NCBI GenBank assembly: GCA_937879875.1 | Contig: CALFMN010000001.1 | Location: forward strand, 1-22,591 | Length of the DNA stretch: 22,591 bases | Direction: 5' to 3' | Source: an uncultured Chloroflexota bacterium | GTDB lineage: Bacteria > Chloroflexota > Dehalococcoidia > CAUJGQ01 | In this document: piece by piece, positions 15,287 to 22,591 of the stretch | Position numbering within the stretch: the stretch's first letter is position 1 | Layout of the letters: each line of letters begins with the position of its first letter | Translations under genes and position numbers: made by a program | The notes under the pieces: generated by a model | Database searches by the model: none | The model's input: only the letters and a program-made list of their open reading frames with translations | Told to the model about the DNA's origin: nothing

Positions 15287-16633
15287 ATGAACGACGAGCA
15301 AGAGCGCCGCGAAACCAAGGACTACGTCCTGCAACACGCCCGCGACCAGGACGTGAAGTTCATCCGCCTCTGGTTCACCGACATCATCGGCTCGCTTAAG
15401 AGCCTGGCGATCACCGTCGAAGAGCTGGAGAACGTGCTGGAAGAAGGCATGATCTTCGACGGCTCGGCGATCGAAGGCTTCGCCCGCCACGACGAGACCG
15501 ATATGGTCGCCATGCCCGACCCGACGACCTTCCAGGTCTTGCCCTGGCGCCCGCGCTCGCAGGCCGTGGCGCGGCTGATCTGCGATGTCCAGCTCCCCGA
15601 CGGCACGCCGTTCGAGGGCGACCCGCGCTACGTGCTGCGCCGCAACCTCGAACGCGCCGCAAAGCTCGGCTACACCTTCTATGTGGAGCCGGAGCTGGAG
15701 TTCTTCTACTTCAAGAACGCCGAAAGCACCGTGGGGCTGGACGACGGCGGCTACCTGGACCTGACGCCGCTCGACGTGGCCAGCGATCTGCGCCGCGAGA
15801 CGGTGCTCGCGCTCGAGGCGATGGGCATCGGCGTCGAATACAGCCACCACGAAGTCGCTGCCAGCCAGCACGAGATCGGCCTGCGCTACACCGATGCGCT
15901 GACGATGGCCGACGCGGCGATGACCTACCGCATGGTGGTCAAAGAGGTCGCGCTGCGGCACGGCGTCTACGCGACGTTCATGCCGAAGCCGCTGGCCGGC
16001 CAGAACGGCAGCGGTATGCACACGCACCAGTCGCTGTTTCGCGGCGAAACCAACGCCTTCTACGACGCGGCCGCGCCGTATCATCTCTCGGCCGTGGCGC
16101 AGGGCTACGTGGCCGGCCTGCTGCGCCACGCGCGCGAGATCACGCTCGTCACCAACCAGTGGGTGAACTCCTACAAGCGGCTGCTGCCCGGCTACGAGGC
16201 GCCCGTCTATCTGACCTGGGCGGCGCGGCGCAACTGGTCGAATTTGGTGCGCATCCCCGAGCTGAAGACGGGCCGGCCCGATCAGATGCGGATCGAATAC
16301 CGCGCGCCCGACCCGGCCTGCAATCCCTATTTGGCCTTCGCCGCGATGCTGGGCGCCGGACTGGACGGCATCGAGAAGGAGTACCCGCTGCCCGATCCGG
16401 TGGAGGCGAACGTGTTCGCCATGAGCCCGGACGAGCGCCAGAGCCGCGGCATCGATCAACTGCCCGGCGACCTGCATGAGGCGATCGAGGCGGCAGCCGG
16501 CAGCGAGCTGCTGCGCAACGCGCTGGGCGAGCACCTGATGGAGAGCTTCGTGCAGAACAAGCTGATCGAGTGGGAAGCCTACCGCAGCGCGATCACCGAC
16601 TTCGAGCTGAAGCGCTATCTGCCGGTGCTGTAG
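15287..16633 (+). CDS. glnA: Glutamine synthetase type I (second copy, short alpha-like form)
   Basis: A second glutamine synthetase, 448 residues, clearly not a recent duplicate of the first. It has IIGSLKSLAITVEELE and FDGSAIEGFARHDETDM near the N-terminus, VEPELEFFYF for metal binding, NGSGMHTHQSLF in the active site, the PGYEAPVYLTWAARRNWS loop, and RIEYRAPDPACNPYLAFAAM. The length and the C-terminus (EWEAYRSAITDFELKRYL) fit the GSI-alpha type found in Gram-positives, Thermotogae and Chloroflexota, which lacks the adenylylation Tyr segment and is usually feedback-controlled instead. ATG at 15287 follows CAAGGAAACA, a weak ribosome-binding site. The pair could provide differently regulated enzymes, or the second could have an altered substrate. 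The catalytic residues I can identify are present. Confidence 0.92.
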   Translation: MNDEQERRETKDYVLQHARDQDVKFIRLWFTDIIGSLKSLAITVEELENVLEEGMIFDGSAIEGFARHDETDMVAMPDPTTFQVLPWRPRSQAVARLICDVQLPDGTPFEGDPRYVLRRNLERAAKLGYTFYVEPELEFFYFKNAESTVGLDDGGYLDLTPLDVASDLRRETVLALEAMGIGVEYSHHEVAASQHEIGLRYTDALTMADAAMTYRMVVKEVALRHGVYATFMPKPLAGQNGSGMHTHQSLFRGETNAFYDAAAPYHLSAVAQGYVAGLLRHAREITLVTNQWVNSYKRLLPGYEAPVYLTWAARRNWSNLVRIPELKTGRPDQMRIEYRAPDPACNPYLAFAAMLGAGLDGIEKEYPLPDPVEANVFAMSPDERQSRGIDQLPGDLHEAIEAAAGSELLRNALGEHLMESFVQNKLIEWEAYRSAITDFELKRYLPVL

Positions 16634-16945
16634 ACAACAGGATGCGGTGTCGCAAACCGTCGCGGGCATCCAGACACCCAACCCTAATTCGACTTGCGCC
16701 GAATCGGTCCCTTCCCGCGGCGGCTTGCGCTTCATCACAAGTATGGGGCATCGGCGTAGACGCGATGGGGGTGGTCTGGGCGCACGCAGCCGCCCCGCCG
16801 GCCGGGACGGACCCGCGCGACGGGCGGCTGCGCACCAGCGTGCCCGTCCAGACGGCCGCCGCCGCGCTGGCGCGTGTCGCCTGGGAGCAAGAATCGACAC
16901 CGATTCTGCCAGAAATCGAAAGCCGGCCGAGGGGCCGGAACGCTG
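16634..16945. other. Convergent intergenic gap with a solo arm of repeat family A
   Basis: No gene is supported. At 16674-16718 there is a single left arm of repeat family A: CACCCAACCCTAATTCG, an ATTCG/CGAAT hairpin, then GGTCCCTTCCCGC. The core and right arm are absent. The rest shows nothing recognisable and presumably holds terminators for the convergent synthetase and dehydrogenase genes. Confidence 0.5.
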
Positions 16946-18004
16946 CTATGCCAGCAGCACCGCCGAGCCGCCGCGGATCTGGTCGTGTTTCAGCGCCAGC
17001 AGCGCCTCGCCCGCGTCGGACAGCGGAAAGGTCTGCACGCGCGAGCGCACCGGCACGCGCACGGCCTCCTCCAAAAAGGCGCGACCGTCTGCGCGCGTGT
17101 TGTTCGCCACGCTCAGGATCTGCCGCTCCCAGTAGAGGTCATCGTAGGAGAACGAGGGGATCGGACTCATGTGGATGCCGGCGCAGACTACGCGCCCGCC
17201 GCGGTCCACGGCCTTGAGCGCCGCCGGCACGATCTCGCCCGCCGGCGCGAAGATGATCGCCGCGTCGAGCGGCACCGGCGGCGCGTCGAAGGTATTTCCG
17301 GCCCAGCGGGCGCCCAACTCCTGCGCCAGCGCCCGGTGCGGCGCGTCGCGTGTGCAGACATAGACCTCCAGCCCGCGCGCCACGGCAACTTGAATGATCA
17401 CGTGCGCCGCGCTGCCGAAGCCGTACAGTCCCAGCCGCCCGCCACGTTCCAGCCCGGCCAGCCGCAGCGAACGGTAGCCGATGATGCCGGCGCAGAGCAG
17501 CGGCGCCGCCTGCTCATCGGAGAAACCCTCGGGCAGCGGATAGACAAAGCCGCCCGGCGCCACCACGTACTCGGCGTAGCCGCCGTCCACGTCCCAGCCG
17601 GTAAAGAGCGGCTGCTCGCAGAGGTTCTCGCGCCCCGTGCGGCAGAAGCGGCAGACGCCGTCGGTCTGGTGCAGCCAGGCCACGCCGACGCGATCGCCTG
17701 GCTGAGGCAGTGGGGAGTGGGCAGTGGGCAGTGGAGCGCGTGGTTCACCCTGGCTGCTGCCGGTTGCAGCTACGTGCGCCGGCCCGATCGCCTCGACGAT
17801 GCCGACGACTTGATGGCCGGGCACGATCGGGCGCCTGTGCGGCGGCAGATCGCCCTCGGCCACGTGCAGATCCGTGCGGCAGACACCGCAGGCGCGCACG
17901 CGCACCAGCAGCTCACCGGCGCCGGGCGCGGGTTTTGGCAGTTCGCGCGCCTGCAGCGGCAGCGCTTCGGCGGGCGCGGGTGTTTCGACGACCTGGGCGA
18001 ACAT
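16946..18004 (-). CDS. Zinc-dependent alcohol dehydrogenase (second) with an in-frame repeat insertion
   Basis: An MDR-superfamily dehydrogenase of 352 residues, most like AdhA-type zinc-dependent alcohol dehydrogenases. Catalytic zinc ligands are Cys42 (CGVCRTDLH) and His64 (PGHQVVG), with a later Cys in the Rossmann domain start (LLCAGIIGYRSL). The structural zinc loop GVCRFCRTGRENLC has Cys118, Cys121 and Cys129, but the usual first Cys is Asp115. The nucleotide motif is GLYGFGSAAH. Between EAIGP and GDRVGVAW, where relatives have about seven residues, there are about 27, and this stretch is encoded in part by a GTGGGCA minisatellite. The ATG at 18004 is fixed by GAAGGAG 6 bases upstream. 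It may still fold, since the insertion falls in a surface loop. The substrate is unknown. Confidence 0.88.
   Translation of the reverse strand: MFAQVVETPAPAEALPLQARELPKPAPGAGELLVRVRACGVCRTDLHVAEGDLPPHRRPIVPGHQVVGIVEAIGPAHVAATGSSQGEPRAPLPTAHSPLPQPGDRVGVAWLHQTDGVCRFCRTGRENLCEQPLFTGWDVDGGYAEYVVAPGGFVYPLPEGFSDEQAAPLLCAGIIGYRSLRLAGLERGGRLGLYGFGSAAHVIIQVAVARGLEVYVCTRDAPHRALAQELGARWAGNTFDAPPVPLDAAIIFAPAGEIVPAALKAVDRGGRVVCAGIHMSPIPSFSYDDLYWERQILSVANNTRADGRAFLEEAVRVPVRSRVQTFPLSDAGEALLALKHDQIRGGSAVLLA
17706..17734 (-). repeat. GCAGTGGGGAGTGG minisatellite inside the dehydrogenase gene
   Basis: Four imperfect 7-base units of the type GCAGTGG or GGAGTGG lie in tandem, on the plus strand reading GCAGTGG then GGAGTGG and so on. 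On the coding strand this gives PLPTAHSPLP. Similar units are found as dispersed tandem repeats in several bacterial groups. Copy-number change by one unit would shift the reading frame. Confidence 0.7.
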
Positions 18005-18212
18005 CGGCCGCTCCTTCGCGGGCGGATCGCGGGTGCCCGCTTGCACGATCATCGCACGCTGCTCTATTGCACGCGCGCATCTGGAAAGCGCAGGCGTTGC
18101 AGCCTTCTTTGCCGATCTGATTGGCGGGCCGGGCGCGGCGCGCTAGAGTATGTGCAAGAATTGCCCACATTCAGACGCCGCCTGACCTGTTCGCATGCTG
18201 AGGGAGCGCGCC

Positions 18213-19316
18213 ATGCCGGACATGTACTTTCACCAGGAACTGCACGAAGACTGCGGCTGCTCGGCCTACATCGTCGGCTCGCGTCCGGCGCGCGAGGTGA
18301 TCGTGGTCGACCCGGCCGTAGACGTCGCGCCGTATCTGGAGTTGACGCGGCAGCACGGCTTCCGCATCCTCTGCACGGTCGATACGCACATTCACGCCGA
18401 CCACGTCTCCGGCGCGCGGGCGCTGGCCGCGGCCACGGGCGCGGAGCTGTGCCTGCATCGCTCGGCCGAGGTCGGCTATCCTTTCCGGCCGCTGGACGAC
18501 GGCGACGAGTTGCACGCCGGCCAGGTGCGCCTGCGCGTGCTGCATACGCCCGGCCACCGGCCTGAGGCGATCTCGCTGCTGGTGATCAACGACGCGCGCA
18601 GCCACGAGCCCTCGATGGTGCTCACCGGCGACACGCTGCTGGTGGGCGACGTGGGCCGGCCGGACTTCGGCGGCGAGGCGGGCGCACGTTCGCTGTACCA
18701 CAGTGTGAGCCGGCTGCTGGAGCTGCCGGACTGGGTGGAAGTCTTCCCAGGCCACTTCGACGGCCCCTGCGGCAAGGGCATGTGCGGCCGGCCCAGCACG
18801 ACGATCGGCTTCGAGCGGCGCTACAACCCGGTATTGGAGGCGCTGCGCAGCGAGCACGGCGGCGCGGAACAGACGTTCGTGGAGCTGATCTCCGGCTCGG
18901 CGCCGGCAAAGCCGCTGAACATGGACGCGATCGTCGCCACGAACGTGGGCCAGATGGCGGCCGATTGGGCTTCGCCGCGCGGCATGGATGCCGTGCCGGA
19001 GGTAGCGCCCGAGGCAGCGCCGGCCTTCATCGAGCAGCAGCGGCCGTTCATTCTCGACGTGCGCGAGCCGCAGGAGTATGCGGCCTTCCACATTCCCGGC
19101 GCGGTTTCGATCCCGCAGTGTCAGCTTGCCGACCGCATGGCCGAGCTGCCGCGCGCGGGTGAGCTGCTGGTAGTCTGCCAGAGCGGTATGCGCTCGGAGC
19201 GGGCGACGCGCTTCCTGCGCCAGCAGGGCTTTGCGAACGCGCTGAACCTCGCCGGCGGCTCCGGCGGCTGGAAGGATCGCGGCTATGCTGTGGAGGCGGG
19301 GCAGCCGACTGCGTAG
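18213..19316 (+). CDS. MBL-fold persulfide-dioxygenase-like protein fused to rhodanese
   Basis: Residues 1-240 form an ETHE1-like metallo-beta-lactamase domain with DTHIHADHVSG (His59, His61, Asp63, His64), TPGHRPE, LTGDTLLVGDVGRPD and PGHFDGPCG. This set is typical of iron-dependent glutathione-persulfide dioxygenases. Residues about 270-360 form a rhodanese domain with the active-site Cys322 in VCQSGMRS. The fusion should pass persulfide sulfur between transferase and dioxygenase sites in cytoplasmic sulfide or persulfide detoxification; this follows from the families. The start ATG at 18213 is preferred over an ATG at 18195 because GAGGGAG lies 6 bases upstream. No sulfide quinone reductase or regulator is adjacent. 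It is divergent from the second alcohol dehydrogenase. Confidence 0.9.
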   Translation: MPDMYFHQELHEDCGCSAYIVGSRPAREVIVVDPAVDVAPYLELTRQHGFRILCTVDTHIHADHVSGARALAAATGAELCLHRSAEVGYPFRPLDDGDELHAGQVRLRVLHTPGHRPEAISLLVINDARSHEPSMVLTGDTLLVGDVGRPDFGGEAGARSLYHSVSRLLELPDWVEVFPGHFDGPCGKGMCGRPSTTIGFERRYNPVLEALRSEHGGAEQTFVELISGSAPAKPLNMDAIVATNVGQMAADWASPRGMDAVPEVAPEAAPAFIEQQRPFILDVREPQEYAAFHIPGAVSIPQCQLADRMAELPRAGELLVVCQSGMRSERATRFLRQQGFANALNLAGGSGGWKDRGYAVEAGQPTA

Positions 19317-19319
19317 CGG

Positions 19320-19425
19320 CGCTCGGCACTCCGCCCTCATCCTCTCGTGGTGCACGACACGATCCGCCAATCGGGGCGGGAAGGAGACGAGCCGGCGTCG
19401 AGCGTTCCGATCTGGCTGCGGTCGG
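19320..19425 (-). repeat. Family B repeat, diverged copy 5
   Basis: On the minus strand it contains GATCGGAACGCTCGACGCCG, CGTCTCCTTC and GAGAGGATGAGGGC, the family signatures, with a different central segment. It separates the MBL-rhodanese gene from the orphan Rhs fragment and may be the boundary at which that fragment was cut. Confidence 0.55.
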
Positions 19426-19464
19426 GGCGTGCCTGCTCAAAGGTGACGCCGGGTTCCTGGTTGT

Positions 19465-19950
19465 TTGGTTGCCGTTCGCGCCGTACAGCAACTGGTCGCC
19501 GCTGTCGTCGAGGATCTGGCCGCTGCCGGCCGCGTCCCAGGTATACGTCGAGGTGCTGTTGTCGTTGCTGTCGTGGCGGCTGAGGCGGAAGCCGTCGCCG
19601 TTGAACGTGTCGGTGGTGGTGTCGCCGTTCTGCGTGGCCGAACTGAGCTGGTTCAGCGCGTTCCAGCTAAACGTGGCGCCCACGCCTTTGTTCGCCTGGT
19701 TGCCGTTGGCATCGTAGGCGTAGGTCGTGGCGCCGCTCCCCGGCGGCGTCACGCTGGTGAGCTGGTCGGCGTTGTCGTAGCCGTAGCTCGTCGTGCCGCT
19801 GCTCGTCGTCATGCTGGTGCGGTTGCCGGCGTTGTCGTAGGCGTAGCCCGTGCTCTGGCTGCCGCCGCAGCTGGCCGCCGTGCGCACGCTGGTCAGGCGG
19901 TTGACGGGGTCGTAGACCTGGACGCCGCTGATGCCCGTGACGTGCAGGTT
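19465..19950 (-). pseudogene. Orphan Rhs/YD-repeat core fragment
   Basis: About 160 residues of Rhs core without an N-terminus or a toxin tip. The YD-repeat pattern is clear (GYAYDNAGNRTSMTTSSGTT, TYAYDANGNQ, FSWNALNQL, TDTFNGDGFRLSRHDSND). It closely matches the corresponding region of the large Rhs gene at 22000-22450 at both protein and DNA level. Homology begins just downstream of the SUKH gene stop (19999), near HVTGISGVQVYDPVNRL, and stops near LLYGANG, where repeat family B begins. No start codon with a ribosome-binding site is present. It is best read as a displaced remnant left by recombination between Rhs cores. Confidence 0.8.
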
Positions 19951-19998
19951 AGGCTCACGAGGCCATGGTGAGGCGAACGTCCCATGCTGTCGCTACCA

Positions 19999-20817
19999 TC
20001 AGCCATCATTCATCTTGACTAACGTATCCCACGGGTCGATCCTCAGTGGCGCATCTGCGGCCCATACGGGTCGTGGTACTCTGAATTCATGCGACAAATA
20101 GTCGGCCAGGTCGTTTCCGTAATAGATGATGTCCGCCCCCGCAATAGACAGCACCGGATTGCTCTGGTTGTACGAACCGGCGATCATATACCGATTACCA
20201 TAGATCGGAAGGAGCCTCGGTGCGCTCATGAGCTTCCGCCGCGCCATGCCCGTTGCCTCCACCAGGGACTGTGGCCTACTACCCCAAGACTCGATCCAGA
20301 GCCCACTTAGCTCAACTTCGTCTATAAGTGCATCCACAGGTGCCATTACGTATGCTTGAAGTGCTTCATCGCCATCGTCTCTCCAGTTAGGAAAGTTTGT
20401 ACCAGTCGGAAGGCGGTACTGTAGAAATTTTCGGAAGTCAGCTGGCAACTTGGTCTCAACGATCCGCTCAACCCGCGAGCATTCGGCATCTGATAGCCCA
20501 GGCTGTAGAACTATCGTCTCTCTTACACCAGTATAAGAACGTGTTATCTCGTCACGAAATCGCCCATGGATCGTGCCTGACCGAGCGACCAACGCCTTTA
20601 CCACCTCCGCCAGGAAGTCGTCAGATGGTAACTGACTCATCGTCCCGCTAACCCCTTCTACGTGCGGCTCAAGTATGTCTCGCGTCGATGCCCGTCTATC
20701 ACGATCACGCAGGATTAGCGCTGCAGCGCCGTTTCTGGTCGCCGCCCGTGTAAACACCAATGTACCGATCGCGGCACCCGCCAACATGTAACATGCTGCA
20801 CGACGGCTATTGTTCAT
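19999..20817 (-). CDS. SMI1/KNR4 (SUKH) family immunity protein with a predicted N-terminal membrane segment
   Basis: It probably neutralises the toxin tip encoded just upstream. The C-terminal 150 residues carry SUKH features: LSDAECSRVERIVETKLPAD, then the acidic FLQYRLPTGTNF segment, a Trp-containing ESWG, LLPIYGNRYMIAG, and NPVLSIAGADIIYYGNDL ending in YLSHEF. The start at 20817 (GAGGG 8 bases upstream) adds a hydrophobic stretch at about residues 8-28 and a basic linker; a start at 20640 (MSQLPSDDF, with GAAGGGG upstream) would give a soluble protein of 213 residues. SUKH proteins are normally cytoplasmic, so the shorter form may be the active one. The gene is visibly lower in GC than its neighbours, as expected of a horizontally exchanged toxin-immunity cassette. 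It follows the Rhs gene by 215 bases. Confidence 0.8.
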   Translation of the reverse strand: MNNSRRAACYMLAGAAIGTLVFTRAATRNGAAALILRDRDRRASTRDILEPHVEGVSGTMSQLPSDDFLAEVVKALVARSGTIHGRFRDEITRSYTGVRETIVLQPGLSDAECSRVERIVETKLPADFRKFLQYRLPTGTNFPNWRDDGDEALQAYVMAPVDALIDEVELSGLWIESWGSRPQSLVEATGMARRKLMSAPRLLPIYGNRYMIAGSYNQSNPVLSIAGADIIYYGNDLADYLSHEFRVPRPVWAADAPLRIDPWDTLVKMNDG

Positions 20818-21032
20818 TGTGATGACCCTCACATGACAGAAGTTCAAGCGGACTTAGCGAGTTTCTATCATAACTCCCCATTCCACACGCGGACCAATGA
20901 CGAACCCAGCATACCGGCAGCTCGCCCGCGCCCAAATAGCGCCTGCATAGGCGGTCGAGCGGACGTACATAGCCGGACGAAGCCGCCACGGCCAGCGCAT
21001 TACCCCCACCCGTCGTGGTAGCCTCGCTCCCA

Positions 21033-22591
21033 TCACGGATCGGCGAATGAGTGCACAAGCTCGAACCAATCTCTGTAGTGGTTATCAGTAAACCATACCT
21101 CGCCATTGGCCCCTACGACGAGCCTAGCTTGTCCCCGTGGACCAGGCCCCGCTACAGTATATTCTAGGTAGTAATCCCAGTATCCAGTTACACCTCTAGG
21201 TATTAGGTTGCTGTTTCCCTGAATTCTATTCTCATAGTGCCTTCCATCAGCGTCTGGATGGTTGCAGCTAGTTCCAGAACTGGCACAGGATATCGAGTCG
21301 TACAGGTATTGTGCTGTCTGTACATCGATGACACCTATGAGTAGCATAACGCCGACTTGGGTTCGAGCATTGTCTTCACGGACGGGAGCGCGAGGGCCGA
21401 GGAATCTTGGAGCCGCGCTGGACTGCGGGTATGGATCAACTGCACCCGCGGTGGAGTAACTGAGTCCGGATACGGACTGCGCATCGGCTGTGCTGGGGCC
21501 GGCCGCGGCCGCAGCCGTGATGGCCGCGAGGAAGGCTGCCTGCTGGGCGTCCGCGGACGCGGCGGATTGTGCGTCGGCTGAGCCGGGGCCAAGATCGCTT
21601 CCCGAACCTGGACCCGGTGCATCCAGCGGCGAGGGGTTGCTGCCCTGCTCGTCCCCGCCGCTGCAGAGTTCGCCGCTCGCCGCATCGCAGAGCCCCGTCG
21701 GGTCGAGGTTGAGGGCGGGATTGTTGCTGGCGTAGCTGTAGGACGCGCCCGCTCTGGGGTCGCGGGACAGGAAGCGGCCGGTGGTTGAGTCGTAGAAGCG
21801 GGCGCGGAGGTAGGTCAGCCCCGTGGGGTCGGCCTGCTCGCCGGCGAACTGGCGCTCGTCGTAGAGGCTGCCGCTCTGGGCCACGATATTGCCGTAGACG
21901 TCGTACTGGTAGCTCACGGCGTTCTGGCCGCTGCTCGTGACCTCGGCCAGCACCGAGCCGAGGCCGTCGCTCAGGTAGTAGTACGTTGTGCCGTCGCCGT
22001 GGATGTGGGCGTAGAGCCCCGTGGCGCCGTAGAGGAACTGGTCGCCGCCACCGTCGAGCACCTGGCCGGTGCCGGCCGTGTCCCAGGTGTAGGTCGATGT
22101 TGAGCCATCGTTGGAGTCGTGGCGGCTGAAGCGGAAGCCGTCGCCGTTGAACGTGTCGGTGGTGGTCAGGCCGTTCTGCGTGGCCGCGGTGAGCTGGTTC
22201 AGCGCATTCCAGGAGAAGGTCGCACTGCTGCCCTTGGTGGTCTGGTTGCCGTTGGCATCGTAGGCATAGGTCGTGGCGCCCTGCCCCGGCGGCGTGACGC
22301 TCGTGAGCTGGCTGGCGAGGTCGTAGGCATACTGCGTGGTGCCGCTGCTGGTGGTCATGCTGGTGCGGTTGCCCACGGCGTCGTAGGCGTAGCCGTACGT
22401 TTGGCTGCCGCCGCAGCTTCCGGCCGTGCGCACGCTGGTCAGGCGGTTGAGCGCGTCCAGGCAGTAGTATTCCGTGCCCGCGGCGCCCGCCGGCAGGTAG
22501 GTGCCCGCGAGCTGCTTGCTGCTGCGGTTGCCGGCGGGGTCCAGCGTGTAGCTGGCCTGGGCGATCGTGCTGCCGCTCTTGCTCCAGGTCG
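21033..22591 (-). CDS. Rhs polymorphic toxin with C-terminal RNase Sa/T1-like domain (5' end beyond window)
   Basis: The C-terminal 519 residues of a large Rhs protein that continues past the right edge. YD repeats fill 21900-22591. The conserved Rhs-core end follows, with FAGEQADPTGLTYLRARFYD, GRFLSRDP and ALNLDPTGL near 21700. The variable tip begins after DPTGL with a Ser/Ala/Gln/Asp-rich linker and ends in a small ribonuclease-like domain (about 21036-21260). That domain has NRIQGNSNLIP, a GYWDYYLEYTV strand with Glu at 21162-21164, PRGQAR with Arg at 21135-21137 and 21123-21125, and TDNHY with His at 21078-21080. These match the catalytic Glu, Arg pair and His-Tyr of the RNase Sa family. 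It probably cleaves RNA in competing cells. The delivery route is unknown. The tip has lower GC than the core. Confidence 0.88.
   Translation of the reverse strand, partial: TWSKSGSTIAQASYTLDPAGNRSSKQLAGTYLPAGAAGTEYYCLDALNRLTSVRTAGSCGGSQTYGYAYDAVGNRTSMTTSSGTTQYAYDLASQLTSVTPPGQGATTYAYDANGNQTTKGSSATFSWNALNQLTAATQNGLTTTDTFNGDGFRFSRHDSNDGSTSTYTWDTAGTGQVLDGGGDQFLYGATGLYAHIHGDGTTYYYLSDGLGSVLAEVTSSGQNAVSYQYDVYGNIVAQSGSLYDERQFAGEQADPTGLTYLRARFYDSTTGRFLSRDPRAGASYSYASNNPALNLDPTGLCDAASGELCSGGDEQGSNPSPLDAPGPGSGSDLGPGSADAQSAASADAQQAAFLAAITAAAAAGPSTADAQSVSGLSYSTAGAVDPYPQSSAAPRFLGPRAPVREDNARTQVGVMLLIGVIDVQTAQYLYDSISCASSGTSCNHPDADGRHYENRIQGNSNLIPRGVTGYWDYYLEYTVAGPGPRGQARLVVGANGEVWFTDNHYRDWFELVHSFADP

Noticed and set aside
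14750..16900. 716-codon minus-strand frame across the second glutamine synthetase
   Set aside because: Exact antisense shadow of a conserved enzyme; no ribosome-binding site or domain.

Overview
This is a GC-rich bacterial chromosome segment (roughly two thirds G+C by eye). It carries many dispersed palindromic repeats, GTG and TTG starts with good purine-rich ribosome-binding sites, and a metabolic gene set that would fit a soil-type Chloroflexota genome (Thermomicrobia or Sphaerobacter-like). That taxonomic guess rests on style and gene content, not on a marker gene. No rRNA, tRNA, CRISPR array or transposase was found.

Left part (1-4265): a candidate structured small RNA with its own promoter and terminator (about 153-360); a HAD-type hydrolase with a small coiled-coil protein downstream; an OmpR-type regulator with a degenerate receiver; and a glutaredoxin whose first redox cysteine codon is UGA. 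That UGA is followed at the right distance by a perfect 7-bp hairpin, so the gene is a candidate selenoprotein. A decayed dipeptide-type ABC permease pair (dppB/dppC remnants with several frameshifts) follows.

Centre (4266-13028): two exported copper proteins stand in tandem, a double cupredoxin and a two-domain multicopper oxidase fused to a plastocyanin domain. They probably form an extracytoplasmic copper redox unit. Then come an M24 Xaa-Pro-type peptidase, DNA-3-methyladenine glycosylase I embedded between inverted copies of a repeat, a zinc alcohol dehydrogenase, a VOC protein with a DUF3224 protein, and an orphan PhoB/KdpE-like response regulator.

Right part (13029-22591): two different type I glutamine synthetases in tandem, a second zinc alcohol dehydrogenase with an in-frame repeat insertion, and a persulfide-dioxygenase-like MBL protein fused to rhodanese. 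Last is an Rhs polymorphic-toxin locus on the minus strand. Its Rhs core runs off the right edge and ends in an RNase Sa/T1-like toxin domain. It is followed by a SMI1/KNR4 (SUKH) immunity gene of visibly lower GC and then by an orphan fragment of Rhs core.

Two repeat families thread the intergenic spaces. Family A is about 215 bp with long inverted arms, and its two full copies carry exchanged arm hairpins. Family B is about 75-115 bp, and one copy supplies the C-terminus of the glycosylase. The strongest candidate for something undescribed is the UGA-containing glutaredoxin; the small RNA and the Rhs RNase/SUKH locus come next.
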